A stretch of 64,000 nt of DNA, taken from assembly GCA_947359465.1 (NCBI GenBank), contig OX375875.1, positions 59,769,981-59,833,980 of the forward strand, read 5' to 3'. The DNA comes from Metellina segmentata (lineage: Eukaryota > Arthropoda > Arachnida > Araneae > Tetragnathidae). Positions 33,790 to 45,366 of the stretch are shown here, piece by piece; within the stretch, counting starts at the first letter, position 1, and each line of letters starts with the position of its first letter. The position numbers and the translations under genes were made by a program. The notes beneath the pieces are model-generated. The model saw nothing but the letters and a program-made list of their open reading frames with translations. It had not been told where the DNA came from and searched no databases.

Positions 33790-35200
33790 TGGTGTGTCCA
33801 AAATTATATTTACATGCATAAAATCACGCATTTCTCGGAAACTGTGAACGATAATTTTATGAATACGTTTGGAATGAGACATAACACCATAAATACAAAG
33901 GAAAAAAATTTAAGAACACTGCATGTGATATAAAACTGTAGCATGAAACAATAAAAATGCCAATTATATATATGACAAGGAGAGTTCAGAAAAAAATGAA
34001 TAACTCAGAAACAAGTTAAGTCTTATGAATTTAATATGGAATGGGATCGCCCTTGACTTGTACACACATATCAAAGCGTGATTTCATGCTGGCAATAATG
34101 TTGTTAACCACAGTTTGGGGAATTAAGTTTCCCTCTTCCAGCAATGGGATCTTCAGGGTACTTATAACTCTAGGAGGAGGATATCTCCGTGCAACTGCTT
34201 TTCCAAGGTAGTCCCACAAATTCTCTATCGGGTTCAGATCAGGAGATTTTGCTGGCCACGATATTCTCTCAATGACTTCATTTTCAAGGAATTCGTCAAC
34301 GAGGTTTGCTCGATGTGGGCGAGCATTATCGTCCATAAATAAAAAATCAGATCCATATGCACCTCTTAAAAGTTTTACATAACGTTCTAAGACCTCATCC
34401 CGATATCTCTGGTTGGTCACAGATCGTCTGTCGAAAACGTCTAGGGGCGTAGATCCATCGATCATTATTCCTCTCTACACCATCACACCTGCACTACCAA
34501 AACGGTCACATTCCATTATGTTCTAAGAAAGATTTCGAGTTCCTGACTATGTCCGGATGTAAAAACGCTTATAATCAGATGTTAAACTAAACCTCGACTC
34601 ATCAGTAAAGGGAACATGGGTCCATTGGTGTCGACTCCAGTTCTGATGTTCTTTGCACCAATTAAAGCGATCCATCTTGTGTTGTGAAGACAGTGAAACA
34701 CATACCGTTGGGTTTCTGGTATAAAGGCCTTCCCAATTAAGCCTTCTGTATACAGTTCTCGGTGATTCAACAACGCACGTGGCGGCTGCCAGTTCTGAAC
34801 TTAACTGCCGAGCAGTAGACTTCCTGTTACGACGGACAGTTATTGCCATATATCGGTCTTGAGAAGCAGTTGTTATACGTTCACGACCTTGTCCAAGCCT
34901 ACTTGCAACAGTTCAAGAGTTCTGAAATTGTTTCCATAGCGCAGAGATTGTCTGTCTTGAAATATTCACACATCTCGCTGCTGCCTTGCTTCTAAACGGC
35001 CGAAAATATGCCACTTCACAGACTCTCCTAAATGATACTTCGGAGCCACAATAAACCGTTTTGAGTCCTTACACACTGAAATCAAACGCTGTATTATAGA
35101 AATTCACTCAGATATTCATTTTGTGCAAAACGCTTTATTCACCGTCGAATGACGCAACGCCTTTATTTGCATATCAGAAACCGTCTGAACACTTTTGATT
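33790..35200 (-). mobile_element. Tc1-like transposon, near full-length, ends approximate
   Basis: The minus strand carries a nearly complete DD34E transposase. Clear matching terminal repeats were not found; the sequence near 33789 (TACACTGGTGTGTCCAAAA) looks like a Tc1 end, but the right partner is too diverged to place. Confidence 0.75.
34031..35040 (-). pseudogene. Tc1-like (DD34E) transposase with a few stops
   Basis: Read from 35040 down. The DNA-binding domain has FRPFRSKAAARCVNISRQTI and a second helix-turn-helix around KSTARQLSSELAAAT. Then come YRRLNWEGLYTRNP and FTDESRFSL with the first catalytic aspartate. Stops lie in the short stretch 34466-34560. Finally FMDDNARPHRANLVDEFL and WPAKSPDLNPIENLWDYLGK hold the second aspartate and the glutamate, with 34 residues between. 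The pieces 34547-34849 and 34031-34465 are in the same frame, so only in-frame stops and perhaps one N-terminal shift disable it. Confidence 0.9.
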
Positions 35201-35668
35201 GAATAATGCTAATTAGGCTTGTCTTTCACACATTCCCTGCAAAAATGGATTACATCGATTGAGTATTTCATAGAATATAAGTATTTTTGGGTATGTATAG
35301 AATTTTGAAAATGAGTATACTTGAAAACTATTTTAAAATATGTATAGTAAACACAGAAAATACAATTGACAACAAAAAAGGTAAACAGAGATTTTTTATT
35401 CCAAAACACTTCTGTAAGAACGAATTGAACTGAGAAGCAAGTAAATAACACTTTTGCCCTCTCTCTCTCTCTACAAAATATTCATTTCAATCAAAATGGG
35501 TTTAATTTTGTATTGCTCTTGAAATTTTTGTAGGCAGATATATTTTTGAGGCATTTAAGGCTATCGGAATTTTTGGATCTATTAAAGAAACCAATCTAAA
35601 TTGATAAAATCTCCATAATCTCCCCTTCATTTTAATTTAAATTATATTTTTCTTCAAGCATTTCTGGG
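35201..35668. other. Intergenic, nothing recognised
   Basis: A short CT microsatellite at 35458-35472; otherwise featureless. Confidence 0.4.
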
Positions 35669-35880
35669 AGCCGCCATGGCTTAATGGGTTTGTCCTCTGT
35701 GCAAGCAACATGCGAGTTGTAGGCATTGTAGGTTCGATTCCTCCTTGAGAGTATTTTGCTCTTCTAAGAGATTAAAACTACCTTACTGGTATGTCCACCA
35801 CTACTTGACGTTGTCTGTATTGTGTTTGGTACAGCTTGGCCAAATATGGCCTTCGTACCATAAAAGTCAAACCAACCTAT
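35669..35880 (+). repeat. SINE-B copy, best preserved
   Basis: Box A TGGCTTAATGG (35677-35687) and box B GTTCGATTC (35732-35740) both fit the pol III consensus. They are followed by the body (CTCCTTGAGAGTATTTTGCT, GACGTTGTCTGTATTGTG) and the tail TTGGCCAAATATGGCCTTCG with the terminal CCATAAAA. The spacing of the boxes, 44 bases, is within the tRNA-like range. Confidence 0.86.
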
Positions 35881-36645
35881 CAAATATTTCGGCTCATTTT
35901 TCATAAGGTATTTGACCGAATTTAAAATAAAAAGCATTTAACCTAAAAATTATTTTTCAAACTTCAATTTTTTAACTCCATACAAACGAAGACATCTTGA
36001 AAACTTTGAAAAAAAGTACGAGAGCATTTGTTAAAAATCTTGAATGGCATAAAATGTTCTCCCCTCCGAAATGCCACCTCGAAAAATTCGAAGTTTCTTG
36101 AATCAATCCATGTTTCCAAGTGAGTGCTCTGTTGACTAATACGGTCAGTGGGAAATGAAATCTAATCTCCCTTTCATAAGCAGTCATTCATTGTCAATGC
36201 GTCTCTCATCGCTCGTTATGATCCTTGGGTTTTTTGAATGAATTGAAAGGAAATTCAGCTTCGTTTATTAGTCTTTAAAAGCTCGGCAGAGCAGAACCGA
36301 GATTGAACTTCTGCGACATCAGATTGCGTGAGAATCGCTTTTCAAGTAAAAAAAAAGCCAACTAAAAAAGTTCTGACATCTTTTCAAATGAAAATTTTAA
36401 CTCTACAGAATTATTTTAAAGCTTATTCCATTACTTGTCCAAAGAGACATTATCTCATTTGACAGCCATTTTTCAACGCTATACAAGCTCATGTATATTA
36501 TATCTGAAAGTCTTGTATACCGTTTCTGTAATAATTGTCTTTAGAAAACAACCTGGCCACGTCCGATTTTATCTAATGCATTTCTAAAGTGTATCTTTTG
36601 CCTGTGGTTGTCCAAAGCATGAAAAAGGTGATAATGACTATTGTC
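35881..36645. other. Intergenic, nothing recognised
   Basis: No supported feature. Confidence 0.4.
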
Positions 36646-37045
36646 ACGACCGGAGTGTTTGGGGAAATGTCACGGGAATAAAGTAAATGAGAGAGGTAAC
36701 AATTTCCAGTCTAAAAGCGCTAGTCACATCGTGGACAGTTTTCGCTGTATTTATTTACATTGTCTTTGCAAGAACCTCACTTTTCACCTTTTCTATTCAC
36801 CAGTACTGGCTGTTTGTAAATCCATGTATCTAAACACGCTTTGAGTTGACCAAAGAAATTAAAATATTGATAATCATTTCGGGAAATGTCAGGGGAATAA
36901 GGTGGTGAGAGAGGTAAAAGTCCCCATTCTAAAAGTGATAGACAAATCGTGGATAGTTTCCGCTGTATGTATTGACACTGTCCTGGAGACAACTTTATTT
37001 TTCTGTTCACCAGGAGCGACTGTAAATCCATACATCTTCAGACGC
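36646..37045 (-). repeat. Duplicated mariner-like transposase fragment
   Basis: Two direct copies of about 180 bp (36655-36845 and 36880-37045) share GGGAAATGTCA(C/G)GGGAATAA, GAGAGAGGTAA, GTGGA(C/T)AGTTT(T/C)CGCTGTAT and CGCTTTGAGT-type blocks. The minus strand of the second copy reads SPPYSPDISRNDYQYF, like the last catalytic segment of mariner-group transposases. It is a decayed relic with a local duplication. Confidence 0.65.
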
Positions 37046-39216
37046 GTTTGAGTGGAAAAGCGTAGACCTCAGTCGTAATTTCTTTGGTGAAAAACTTTTG
37101 ATGCACACCACAACTTAAAGTTCAACATACATAAAAAGGGAATTTATGATATAGTGGAGCCTTAGCAGAATGGGGAATCGGATTTGTTTGTGGCAACCAA
37201 TGATATGTTAACTTGTTGCTGGACTATTGGATCCATTTTTCATCACACGTCAACAAGATATCCAAAAACGTAACTAAACGAGGTAACCGAAGAGTAGATG
37301 GTAAGATTTGAAGTTAATTACTCGCTGGCAAACTGTGAGGAACCCACTTACTGAGCTTCCATGCCTTCCCAAATTGATGCAAATATAAGATGTTTTCATC
37401 ACTTTCTTGGAACATTTTTGAGTTCTTAACATGTTAAGAGGAATCATTTATTTAAAATTTTTAAATCTTTGTCATTAATAAAAAGTCTTTCAGGTTGTTG
37501 TGCTTCTTCCACCGATTCCAGAGACGATATTTTACCGAAACGGTAAATACGAGCTTGTACGATCAAACGAATTTTTTGTAGCATCTTTATGTGGTACTCT
37601 TTGTTACAGCATTGATTTAAAATGCTATACATATTTTACGCCATGCGCCTGCAGCATGCATAAAGAGTTTGACTCTATAAAGAAAACACTATCGAACAGC
37701 TTAAAACATCTCATGCAAATGCGATGCATTTCATCGAAATTATAGGTGAATGAAATTATCGGAACGTTATCAAGCACAATGAAACTTTCTTGAGTAAGAC
37801 TCAAATTCCAACTTCGCTATGCATTCGAAATCGTGAAATATTTAAATACATTGCGATAAAAACAATCGAGTGATCGCTATCAAAAGCTACAGAACGTTTT
37901 AATTACCTTTGAAAGAAGTTTACTTTGAAAGCTATTTCTAAAATCAATTGTGAATGTGATTGCTTTAATTTTACTTGTAAACATTTCAAATGACAATCTT
38001 AGCACAACTCAGACGATGATGAATTTGTTGATCCGCCGAATTGCCATTGACTATTATTGTTTTAATATTTATTAATCAGTTTTGAAGCTATTATGTACTA
38101 ATTAACATAGACGTTACGTTCAAATACTGATACAACTGTGAGAACGAATTCAATTCTAGAATCTATGCGTATGATCAAAGTAACTTTAAAATTTTAACTG
38201 TGCAAAAAATTTGAGTTTGCGTGGTTACAAGGATATATACAAAATTTGCTGAGGTAAAAATACTTTGGTACAAAAATAAAGGCATAATTTTAAATCACAG
38301 ATAAAGAAATCTGTAAACTTTGATGTAAAACACTGTTCCCTAAATATATAAGATTGAAACAAAATAATTAAGGCAAACAAAAGTACTAGTATACGTTTTT
38401 TTGCATGTGTGTATCTGCTTAACAACAAGCCTACGAGAAACTTCGATTCTGAAGATAAAATGTGAATTGTTCTCGACGGCTCGAGTAAAAGGGTTTATTC
38501 ATCACCCATAACGAAGAAAATTTATTGATCTACACCTGAAATTTATAAGGTGTTGAGAAAAGGCAGATTTTTACTTTTAAAAAGTAGCAAACGACCAAAA
38601 TACGTGCCCAACAGTGACGATAGGACTCGACTGCAGTTAGTGATTGGTTATTAAACCATCAATGTCAATTTGACAAATCACGAATGCTTCGGTAATGTTG
38701 GTGTCGGTCAACCGTACACAGACTTCAAGGATACAAGTTTGTGAAATGGCTTAGATAGCAATAGAACTTCCATTAACTTTACTGCGAAAAGCTAGGTTAA
38801 AAAAATGTGTCCTTACAAAATACAGTGAAATTATATGGTTTTTCTAGAGTGTTTAAAATTGTATACAGTATAACCCCTTGATACATCAAGCTTCTTGGGG
38901 TTAGTAAAAAGGTGTGATAGATGGACATATACTTTGAATTTCGTATTTTTTATTTACAGTTATGCAAAACTTAAAGTTAAACACCAAATTGATTCCGATT
39001 CCAAAATATTTTAAACAAAACAAATAGGATATTTTTGAAATATTTTGTGGAATACACTGAAATGCCAGAGAAACTGCTCCAGACGAGCCTATACAAAATC
39101 CATAGCAGCGCTACCTATACACGTCATTGATTGGGTCTGCTAGTGTATAAAGCTTTGCCTACTATAAAAAGCGGTGGGTATCTATGGATGCATCTAGTGC
39201 TGTTTTCTCCGTCAAA
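37046..39216. other. Intergenic, nothing recognised
   Basis: More than 2 kb without a supported feature. Its last hundred bases may belong to the next Tc1-like relic. Confidence 0.4.
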
Positions 39217-40110
39217 ATGGAACGTTATTACAATTTAAGCGATTTTAAAGGTTGTTTAATAATAGGAGCTCATGAAAGATGGGTCACAGTAACTAAGTTT
39301 GCATGTTCACCATTCATTGCTACCATTTCAAGAGTGGATTGTGGCTAAAGTAAATCTACTAAAACCTGTAGCTTACTACTATAGTGTGGCTGTAATAAGG
39401 CTCTGTGTGAAATTTACCAGCGTCAACTGGCGAAAATAGTTTCACGCTATAGACATGCAATACTTCCTCAAATAATGTAGGAATTCAATGCTGAACCCTC
39501 AACAAACATCAGCGTGAGGGTGCTGCAATGTTCCCTCAAAGGCATAGGCTGTAGCCTTATTTTTGAGTTCATCCAACTCGAGTATCCTTGATGAATACTC
39601 GACACATAGCTATGCGTCTCGTCTGGGATCGAGAACTAAGCCACTCTACACTTGATAATTCGAAACGAGTCGCGTTTCCAACTCTTTTTGCAGACGGAAG
39701 GATCTGGTTGTTTTGAAAAAACTCTATGGAACCAGATATCTCGCATAGCAACAGGGTAAATCAACAGGGTGTTGTAATGGTGTGGGTTTTGTTTAGTTGA
39801 CATTCGATGGGAACTCTGGTACGTCTACTAACGTCTCTGATAGATGAATGATGTGTGTACGTCTTTTCTGACGGGTGGATGTGTTCATTCTGATGGGTTT
39901 GACCTTTTCCAACAGGACGATGGCGCCGCGACACAGGTCTAGACACGCCAAATTATGGTTAGAGGTACACTCATCGGAATTAGGAGTTTTGCCATTTTCA
40001 TCAAAGTCGCTATATCTCAATGTTATTGAAAACCTCAGGGATGCCATGCAACACGCTATGGCACACAGAAATCCTACATCTTGTAATACAACATAATTAT
40101 GAATCACTTT
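39217..40110 (+). pseudogene. Tc1-like transposase relic, plus strand
   Basis: An ATG at 39217 opens MERYYNLSDFKGCLIIGAHE, close to the N-terminal DNA-binding start of Tc1-like transposases. After a heavily broken middle, the second and third catalytic segments appear at 39880-40095 as a degraded NRTMAPRHRSRHAKLWLE and then SLYLNVIENLRDAMQHAMAH, where the family has SPDLNPIENLWD. The order and spacing match one transposase of about 340 codons. Terminal repeats were not found. Confidence 0.7.
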
Positions 40111-40559
40111 GCAATAAATATGGTTTTCCACACCTACAGAATACTTCGTGTCCATTCCCCGTCATATTTCTGCACTTCTATGCTCCAGTGGGAGGCCTTC
40201 CAAGTCTTAGACTGGTGTATCAGTTTTTCTGGCACCAGTAGACTTTTGAAAATAGAAATTCCTTCCATTCTTACTTCAATGCAGTCAGGTATGTTTTGCA
40301 TATTCGAGATAGCTGTTTCTTTTTCGACCTTCACCTTCCCAACTCACCAAACAGTTTAGAGTTTGTAGTGGGGAGGAACGGTACTTCCACACCAGCCCTA
40401 GTCAGTCCGCTGGGCAACCACACCGCACACGCCTGCTACTCGCTTTGTTAAATCCTTAAATTTTAGATTTGATAAATTGCCTTAACATGGGCGAAAGTGT
40501 TAAAACATAAACATGAATATCGTACAGAACAACAACATAAAACATTACACTAAATATAG
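40111..40559. other. Intergenic, nothing recognised
   Basis: No supported feature. Confidence 0.4.
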
Positions 40560-41640
40560 TTAAGGGGGTAGGGTCACGAATCAGAATCCCTATCTCAGTA
40601 ATGCTAAAACAGACATTTTTAAGGAACATTTAAAAAATTTCTATTCGTTATATGTCTCTAAATTTTTTACTGTATATTGCCTGGACTATAATACATACTT
40701 TAACTATGGGTTTTATGATTTTAATGTCCCATTTTTTTTTTTTTAATTTTTCTGGAACTATGTATGTTTTTTCTCTAAAACACTGAAATTTCAACATATT
40801 TAATCTTATAAATTTACTCTGAATTCATTTTTTCGAAATCCCATTGGTTAAAATATGTAACAAAGTATATTTATTAAGTATGCAAAGTTTTAAGTTGCTA
40901 AGTTCAGTGGTTTTAGAGAAAATGTTCCTTCTATGGCAAAATACATGGTTTTGAGAAAAACAGTTTTAAAATAAACACTCATTTGTATTTAATTAATACC
41001 AGCACCATAGCTTGGATTTTTTGTTTCATTTTATAGGTTATCTTCCAATCTAGAATTCTTTTGCCTCTTTTTTACTCTTGCTTTTCTTTAATATTTTTTT
41101 AAATGTCACGTTCTGCTTTACGTAATCTATTCTGATCCGCTGCCTTCATCGCCCGAGCTGTGTAGTCCAGGAGAAATACCTAATGTCGAAAGAACATTAC
41201 ATTTTGTAATGTTCCCTTGGTTATATGAGGCAATAGCTTCTATTGTCCCACTTTTTAATATTTATAATTGTAAAAAAAAAACATTTTTCGGTAACCGGGG
41301 CTTGATAATGCTACTTACACTCTCATCGCAGTTTTGAGTTTTGCTGTGTAAGCATTTGTCAAACAGATCATGATCTGCCAAGTCTCTATAAATATATTTT
41401 GAATAATTTATAACATCTGCTGGTAATGTGTTTTTATGGTTATAATTTTCACTATACAGTTGCTAGATTGTAACAACAACAAGTGTCTTCGTTTGTTGGG
41501 CAAAGACCATGCCGTGGGTTTTCATCTGTTAATGCCTTGTGAAAGAAAGTCCATACAGCGTGTTTCATGCACTTTATGCTTATAACGTTCCCAAAACTCG
41601 GATTTTAACCAGGCGCTTCAAATAAAGATGTCATTTACAT
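40560..41640 (-). mobile_element. Mutator-like (MULE) transposon 3' part
   Basis: Minus-strand transposase remnants at 41080-41640 (next entry) are followed by about 500 bases of AT-rich non-coding sequence. The boundary near 40562 (GGGGGTAGGGTCACG) may be the element end. The 5' part of the element is missing to the right of 41640. Confidence 0.6.
41080..41640 (-). pseudogene. Mutator-like transposase C-terminal remnant
   Basis: Short frames on the minus strand line up in one order: MKHAVWTFFHKALTDENPRH, then GLCPTNEDTCCCYN, then HKNTLPADV and YRDLADHDLFDKCLHSKTQN, then CDESVSSIIKPRLPKN, then GTIEAIASYNQGN, LSTLGISPG and MKAADQNRLRKAERDI. From family knowledge this is the C-terminal part of the Mutator-like transposase domain common in arthropod and cnidarian genomes, including its Cys-rich CP...C segment. 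At least two frame changes break it, so it is non-functional. Recognition is by motif order only. Confidence 0.7.
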
Positions 41641-41934
41641 TAAAGCCTTACTTTTTTTTCTCTTTATTTCTTACATTTATTACTTTATCAAAAATTATAA
41701 ATTACGCTAAATTCGATTTTAATTAACATACATATTATACTATCTGTATTTACAGAGATCTCTATCAAATTAACTCAATCGAAACTGAAGATTATCCAAT
41801 CTTTCGGTATCTTTGTAATGCACACGAAGACCGAGCTGAAAGTTTCTTAAAAGATTTTGTGTAAAATAGCACTTTCACTTTTTTGTCACAACTTTCTAAG
41901 ATTTTGGAATTAGATAGTTCCAAAATCTATCTTA
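41641..41934. other. Intergenic, nothing recognised
   Basis: No supported feature. Confidence 0.4.
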
Positions 41935-42055
41935 TATTATTAGATAGATAATTATTTAGATAAAACATTAGTTTAGATAGAATATTATTATTAGATAGAA
42001 TATTATTATTAGATAGAATATAATTATTAGATAGAATATTAGTTTAGATAAAACT
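41935..42055 (+). repeat. AT-rich tandem repeat of AGATAGAAT-type units
   Basis: Repeats of TTAGATAGAATATTATTA and variants (ATTAGTTTAGATA) run for about 120 bases with a period of 15-20. Degenerate. Confidence 0.8.
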
Positions 42056-42254
42056 TAATTACTCATTAATAAAAAATTTTCATACTCTGTATTTAATAAG
42101 ATGCTTTGAATTCATTTACAGATACTGTAATGTACTTCTTGAGTAACCTGGTTTTCTGTTAACTAAACTTTTTAAAGAATTTTTTTTAGAAGCTGTTGCT
42201 ATGTTGTTTTGTTGCCGCTTAGCAATTTTCTTTTTAAAGGTATTTAGGTATGTA

Positions 42255-42570
42255 GGTAGTTATTTAATGTCGCACTAGGGAAACACAAGGCTATTGGCAA
42301 CGGTCCGGTATCAATTCCGAATTGAAAGATCAAGGACAACGCCTCGTAATTTTGAGCTACGATAACGATGACAATTTTGAACTAGTATCAGATGAGCTGG
42401 CACCCTGCTCTCCAAACTTCCAAACCACGCCAACGGGAGGACACTTGAGGCCATGACAGATTCAGTGTGCCTCAGCTCCCGTATACACAATGATCTTTGG
42501 TTGGATCGAGGTTCGAACTCGCAACCCTTCACTTGCTAATCCTACTCTCCAATTGGGCTACATCGGCTCA
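42255..42570 (-). repeat. SINE-A copy with intact boxes
   Basis: The full family structure reads on the minus strand: head with box A TAGCCCAATTG (complement of 42550-42560) and box B-like AGTTCGAAC (complement of 42511-42519), body with the GAGCTGGCACCC block, tail TTGTGTTTCCCTAGTGCGAC. A small internal duplication of ATAACGATGACAATTTTGAA type lies near 42355-42385. Confidence 0.82.
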
Positions 42571-42612
42571 TAGGTATTGCCCGTTGTGTTGCTCCAGTGT
42601 TACGTTATTTAA
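42571..42612 (+). repeat. SINE-A tail fragment in opposite orientation
   Basis: TATTGCCCGTTGTGTTGCTC and the following CAGTGTTACG match the SINE-A tail on the plus strand, head to head with the preceding copy, followed by A-rich sequence. Confidence 0.65.
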
Positions 42613-43874
42613 AAAAAAATACCAAATTCCAAATTCGTATCAAAGATATTCAGGATCTTCAATTCTTGGCTGTTTGACATTTTTGAATGTACGGGTGCAC
42701 GCATAAGATTTGCAGTTGACTTATTTATGTCTATCCATGAATTATTTTCGTTATGTTTATACAGATATGTGCAATTATGAAATCGGTGGAAAATTTTTAA
42801 TGTTTTCAAAATAATATATATATTTATGCAATCAACAGAATATTTCTGAGGATGAAAAGTTTGCTTTAGTAGTGCAGTAAAAGAATATCGACAACTAGAG
42901 CCTTGAAGAGAATTTTTAGTTTTTATTTTAAGACCTGTTCGGAGGAGGAGGGATTTATGTATAGGTATTAGTAGAATGGTGCAATAGTGAGACGATCGGA
43001 AACCAAAACTGTATTTTGAGCATCCTTGTGTTATATTGTGTATTGTATACAGCAGTAATGGGTTACTTTTCACGGAGCAAAAAATGCACACACAGAAATT
43101 ATATGAATACCTAATATAAAACAGTCAATGAAGATTTTAGTAGGTACTGAAAAATAGAAATATATGTATTTAACTTTGTATGCCAATGAATAAAAACTTA
43201 GATATAATCAGTCTTTCTACTCTATAAAAGACACGCAAACGTGATGACTTAATGAGTATTCATTAAAAAGAATATTTCCCCGTTAACGGTATAGACGATA
43301 GCTATCATAATAAAAAATAAAACGAATTTAAAAAGCCACTATTAACAGAATTGAATAACTTAAAATGAAATTATTAAATTTGTTGATAATTTAAATTTGG
43401 TAGTTGTTAAGATGCTATCAGCAATCTTATATTGTACGAGAACTTTATACAGAAGTAATAGAGCTTGACATTTTGCATATTGTTAACAGTTGTGTGGTTA
43501 AAACTTATTTTTTATCTCTACTCTCTCTCTCTCTCGAGTTTACTATTTATTACGAGTGAAGAATACAGGCAAATCAATCGCGATAGAGTACCTACATTTT
43601 ATGAACATTATAATTTTAAGTATCTATTATCTTTATGGAATTCGATTGTCACGTATGGTACATCTTTGGTCATCTTGAGGTGTCCCGTACGTGGGGGCTT
43701 GATGTAAGTTTTTTGTATAAAATATGACAGGTACACAAAAATTGGGATAAGCTTACATGAAATAAATATAGTGTCAAAATAGTTTGATATTAATGAACAA
43801 TAACATTTTTTATTTCGCAAGTGCAGCGACGTCGTAAGAGTCATTGCATCATTGTGCCGATATATTCGACCACC
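42613..43874. other. Intergenic, nothing recognised
   Basis: Includes a short CT microsatellite near 43516-43535. The 160-codon minus-strand frame at 42609-43091 has no recognisable motif and starts in SINE sequence. Confidence 0.35.
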
Positions 43875-43877
43875 TTA

Positions 43878-44333
43878 GGCCCGGTGCACACATCCTATTT
43901 TTCAACGTGCGACGCCGCTGCAGCACCGAAGCCCAACTATGCACACATAACCGTGAAATGACGCAAGTACTCATTTCGCGCCATTTGCGATAAATATTCT
44001 ATCGAAGAAAACGTATTTATTTCGCTTACTTGGTGTAAAAAAAAAAGTATATTTTGAAATAAAATAGACGTTACTGGATACAACCATTTATTAATTATTA
44101 TTTATATTTCATTTATTTATGAAAGCACAGTATTTTAGACCGGAGAAGCGTATGCGGCGAGCTGCGGCGCCGTGGGGAACTGCTTTAAAAATTGCACGCC
44201 AGTTGGACGTGCGTCGCCGCAGCGGCGCCGGAGGCATGTGTGCACAACTCCATTCGATCTAATGTATCTCAGACCGCACTTGCGTTGCGGCAGCGGTGCC
44301 GCTTGTTGAAAAACCGGATGAGTGCACCGGGTC
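43878..44333. mobile_element. PIF-Harbinger-type MITE, complete, TTA duplication
   Basis: The element begins GGCCCGGTGCACACATCC and ends with the complement of GACCCGGTGCACTCATCC. It is flanked by TTA on both sides (43875-43877 and 44334-44336), the 3-bp duplication typical of the PIF-Harbinger superfamily. GC-rich arms with GCCGCTGC(A/G)GC(A/G)CCG motifs enclose an AT-rich core. 456 bp, no coding capacity. A second, inverted and truncated copy lies at 14310-14655. Confidence 0.85.
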
Positions 44334-44344
44334 TTAGATAATTA

Positions 44345-44520
44345 ATTAAGGTAGCACTAGAGCAACACAATATTGGCAACGTTCCGAGATCAATCCCCAA
44401 GGGGATCCGAGGATAAGACTACGTAATTTTGAGCCATGGTGAAGAGATCAACACCTGAGCTTGCACCCCATTCTCCTAACTGCCGCCTTCCAAATTCGAC
44501 CACGGTGAAAGAACCGGTAA
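44345..44520 (-). repeat. SINE-A 3' part
   Basis: GCACTAGAGCAACACAATAT, a GATCAATCCCCAAGGGGATC block and ACACCTGAGCTTGCACCCC match SINE-A on the minus strand. It sits beside the Harbinger-type MITE with about ten bases between; the head is missing. Confidence 0.7.
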
Positions 44521-44982
44521 ATTATTGAAACAAAAATCGGAAGAATATGAAGACTAATAAGACAGCAATTTTCATGTCTAAAATCTACTATGTGAGTGTC
44601 CTAAACGTGATACCATAATGTCTAAATAGTCTTAGCTTTATCTAACGTTACGCTTCTAATCCAATATTATTTTTAAAGATTCTGTTTCAAACAACCTCCA
44701 TCAACACCCAATTCTACATTCGATTCCACAAACATCTCGCACAAGTTCTGGTATTTATACCCGGCCAATCGCATTTTCGACCATCCCACGGTAACCTCTT
44801 TGTAACCGAGACGACACCTCCTTTTTTTCCCAAGCGAATTCCAAGCGTCCTTCCTTTCACGTTATCCATAGGAGTTCACGACTTATGAAAGAAATGGAAT
44901 CGTCACGGATAACCTCACGGCATGACAGCAGCGCTTTCTTCCAAACCGTCACGCTCTCGGGACACGACACCTATGTCTAACG
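44521..44982. other. Intergenic, locally GC-richer
   Basis: 44755-44980 is less AT-rich than its surroundings and non-repetitive in this window; no motif recognised. Confidence 0.35.
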
Positions 44983-45366
44983 GTGCTTCCGTTTTGTACC
45001 GATTGGTTTAATGCAAGTGTTATGACGCCGAATGTGCATGGATTACCCAGACGACAGATGAGGTTGATGTCAATGGTTGCGTGTCTGGGGAGAGCCTGGA
45101 AGCAATTTCCGAAATTTGGAGGCGCCGTGGGAAGTAGTAAAAAATATATTTTCCATTGTGGAGTTTTCGGAACTCGATATGTTCACTTACTTCCTGATTT
45201 TACACTTTACGAGGATCTCGATTTGTTATTATGGAAGGGGACTAGGAGCATGATTTTCAACCTGTGGTACGCGTACTGCCAGAAGAATATAAGGCAGGGC
45301 TCAACTTATATGACGGCAATCATTTTAGGATTTGTTGCTTTCAATTTATGTGTATATTTGGGATGA
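44983..45366 (+). CDS. Unrecognised 127-codon open frame
   Basis: One of the longer plus-strand frames outside known elements. It starts MLPFCTDWFNASVM and has a hydrophobic C-terminal segment (MTAIILGFVAFNLCVYLG) that could be one membrane span. The preceding 200 bases are GC-richer. No domain, splice pattern or homologue is recognised, and in AT-rich DNA such a frame may be chance. It could also be an exon or a transposon remnant. Confidence 0.2.
   Translation: MLPFCTDWFNASVMTPNVHGLPRRQMRLMSMVACLGRAWKQFPKFGGAVGSSKKYIFHCGVFGTRYVHLLPDFTLYEDLDLLLWKGTRSMIFNLWYAYCQKNIRQGSTYMTAIILGFVAFNLCVYLG

Noticed and set aside
34031..35200. Exact terminal inverted repeats for this Tc1-like element
   Set aside because: Candidate ends near 33789 and 35190 share too few bases to call.
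42609..43091. 160-codon minus-strand frame as a gene
   Set aside because: Composition is what AT-rich DNA gives by chance, no motif, and it ends next to SINE sequence.
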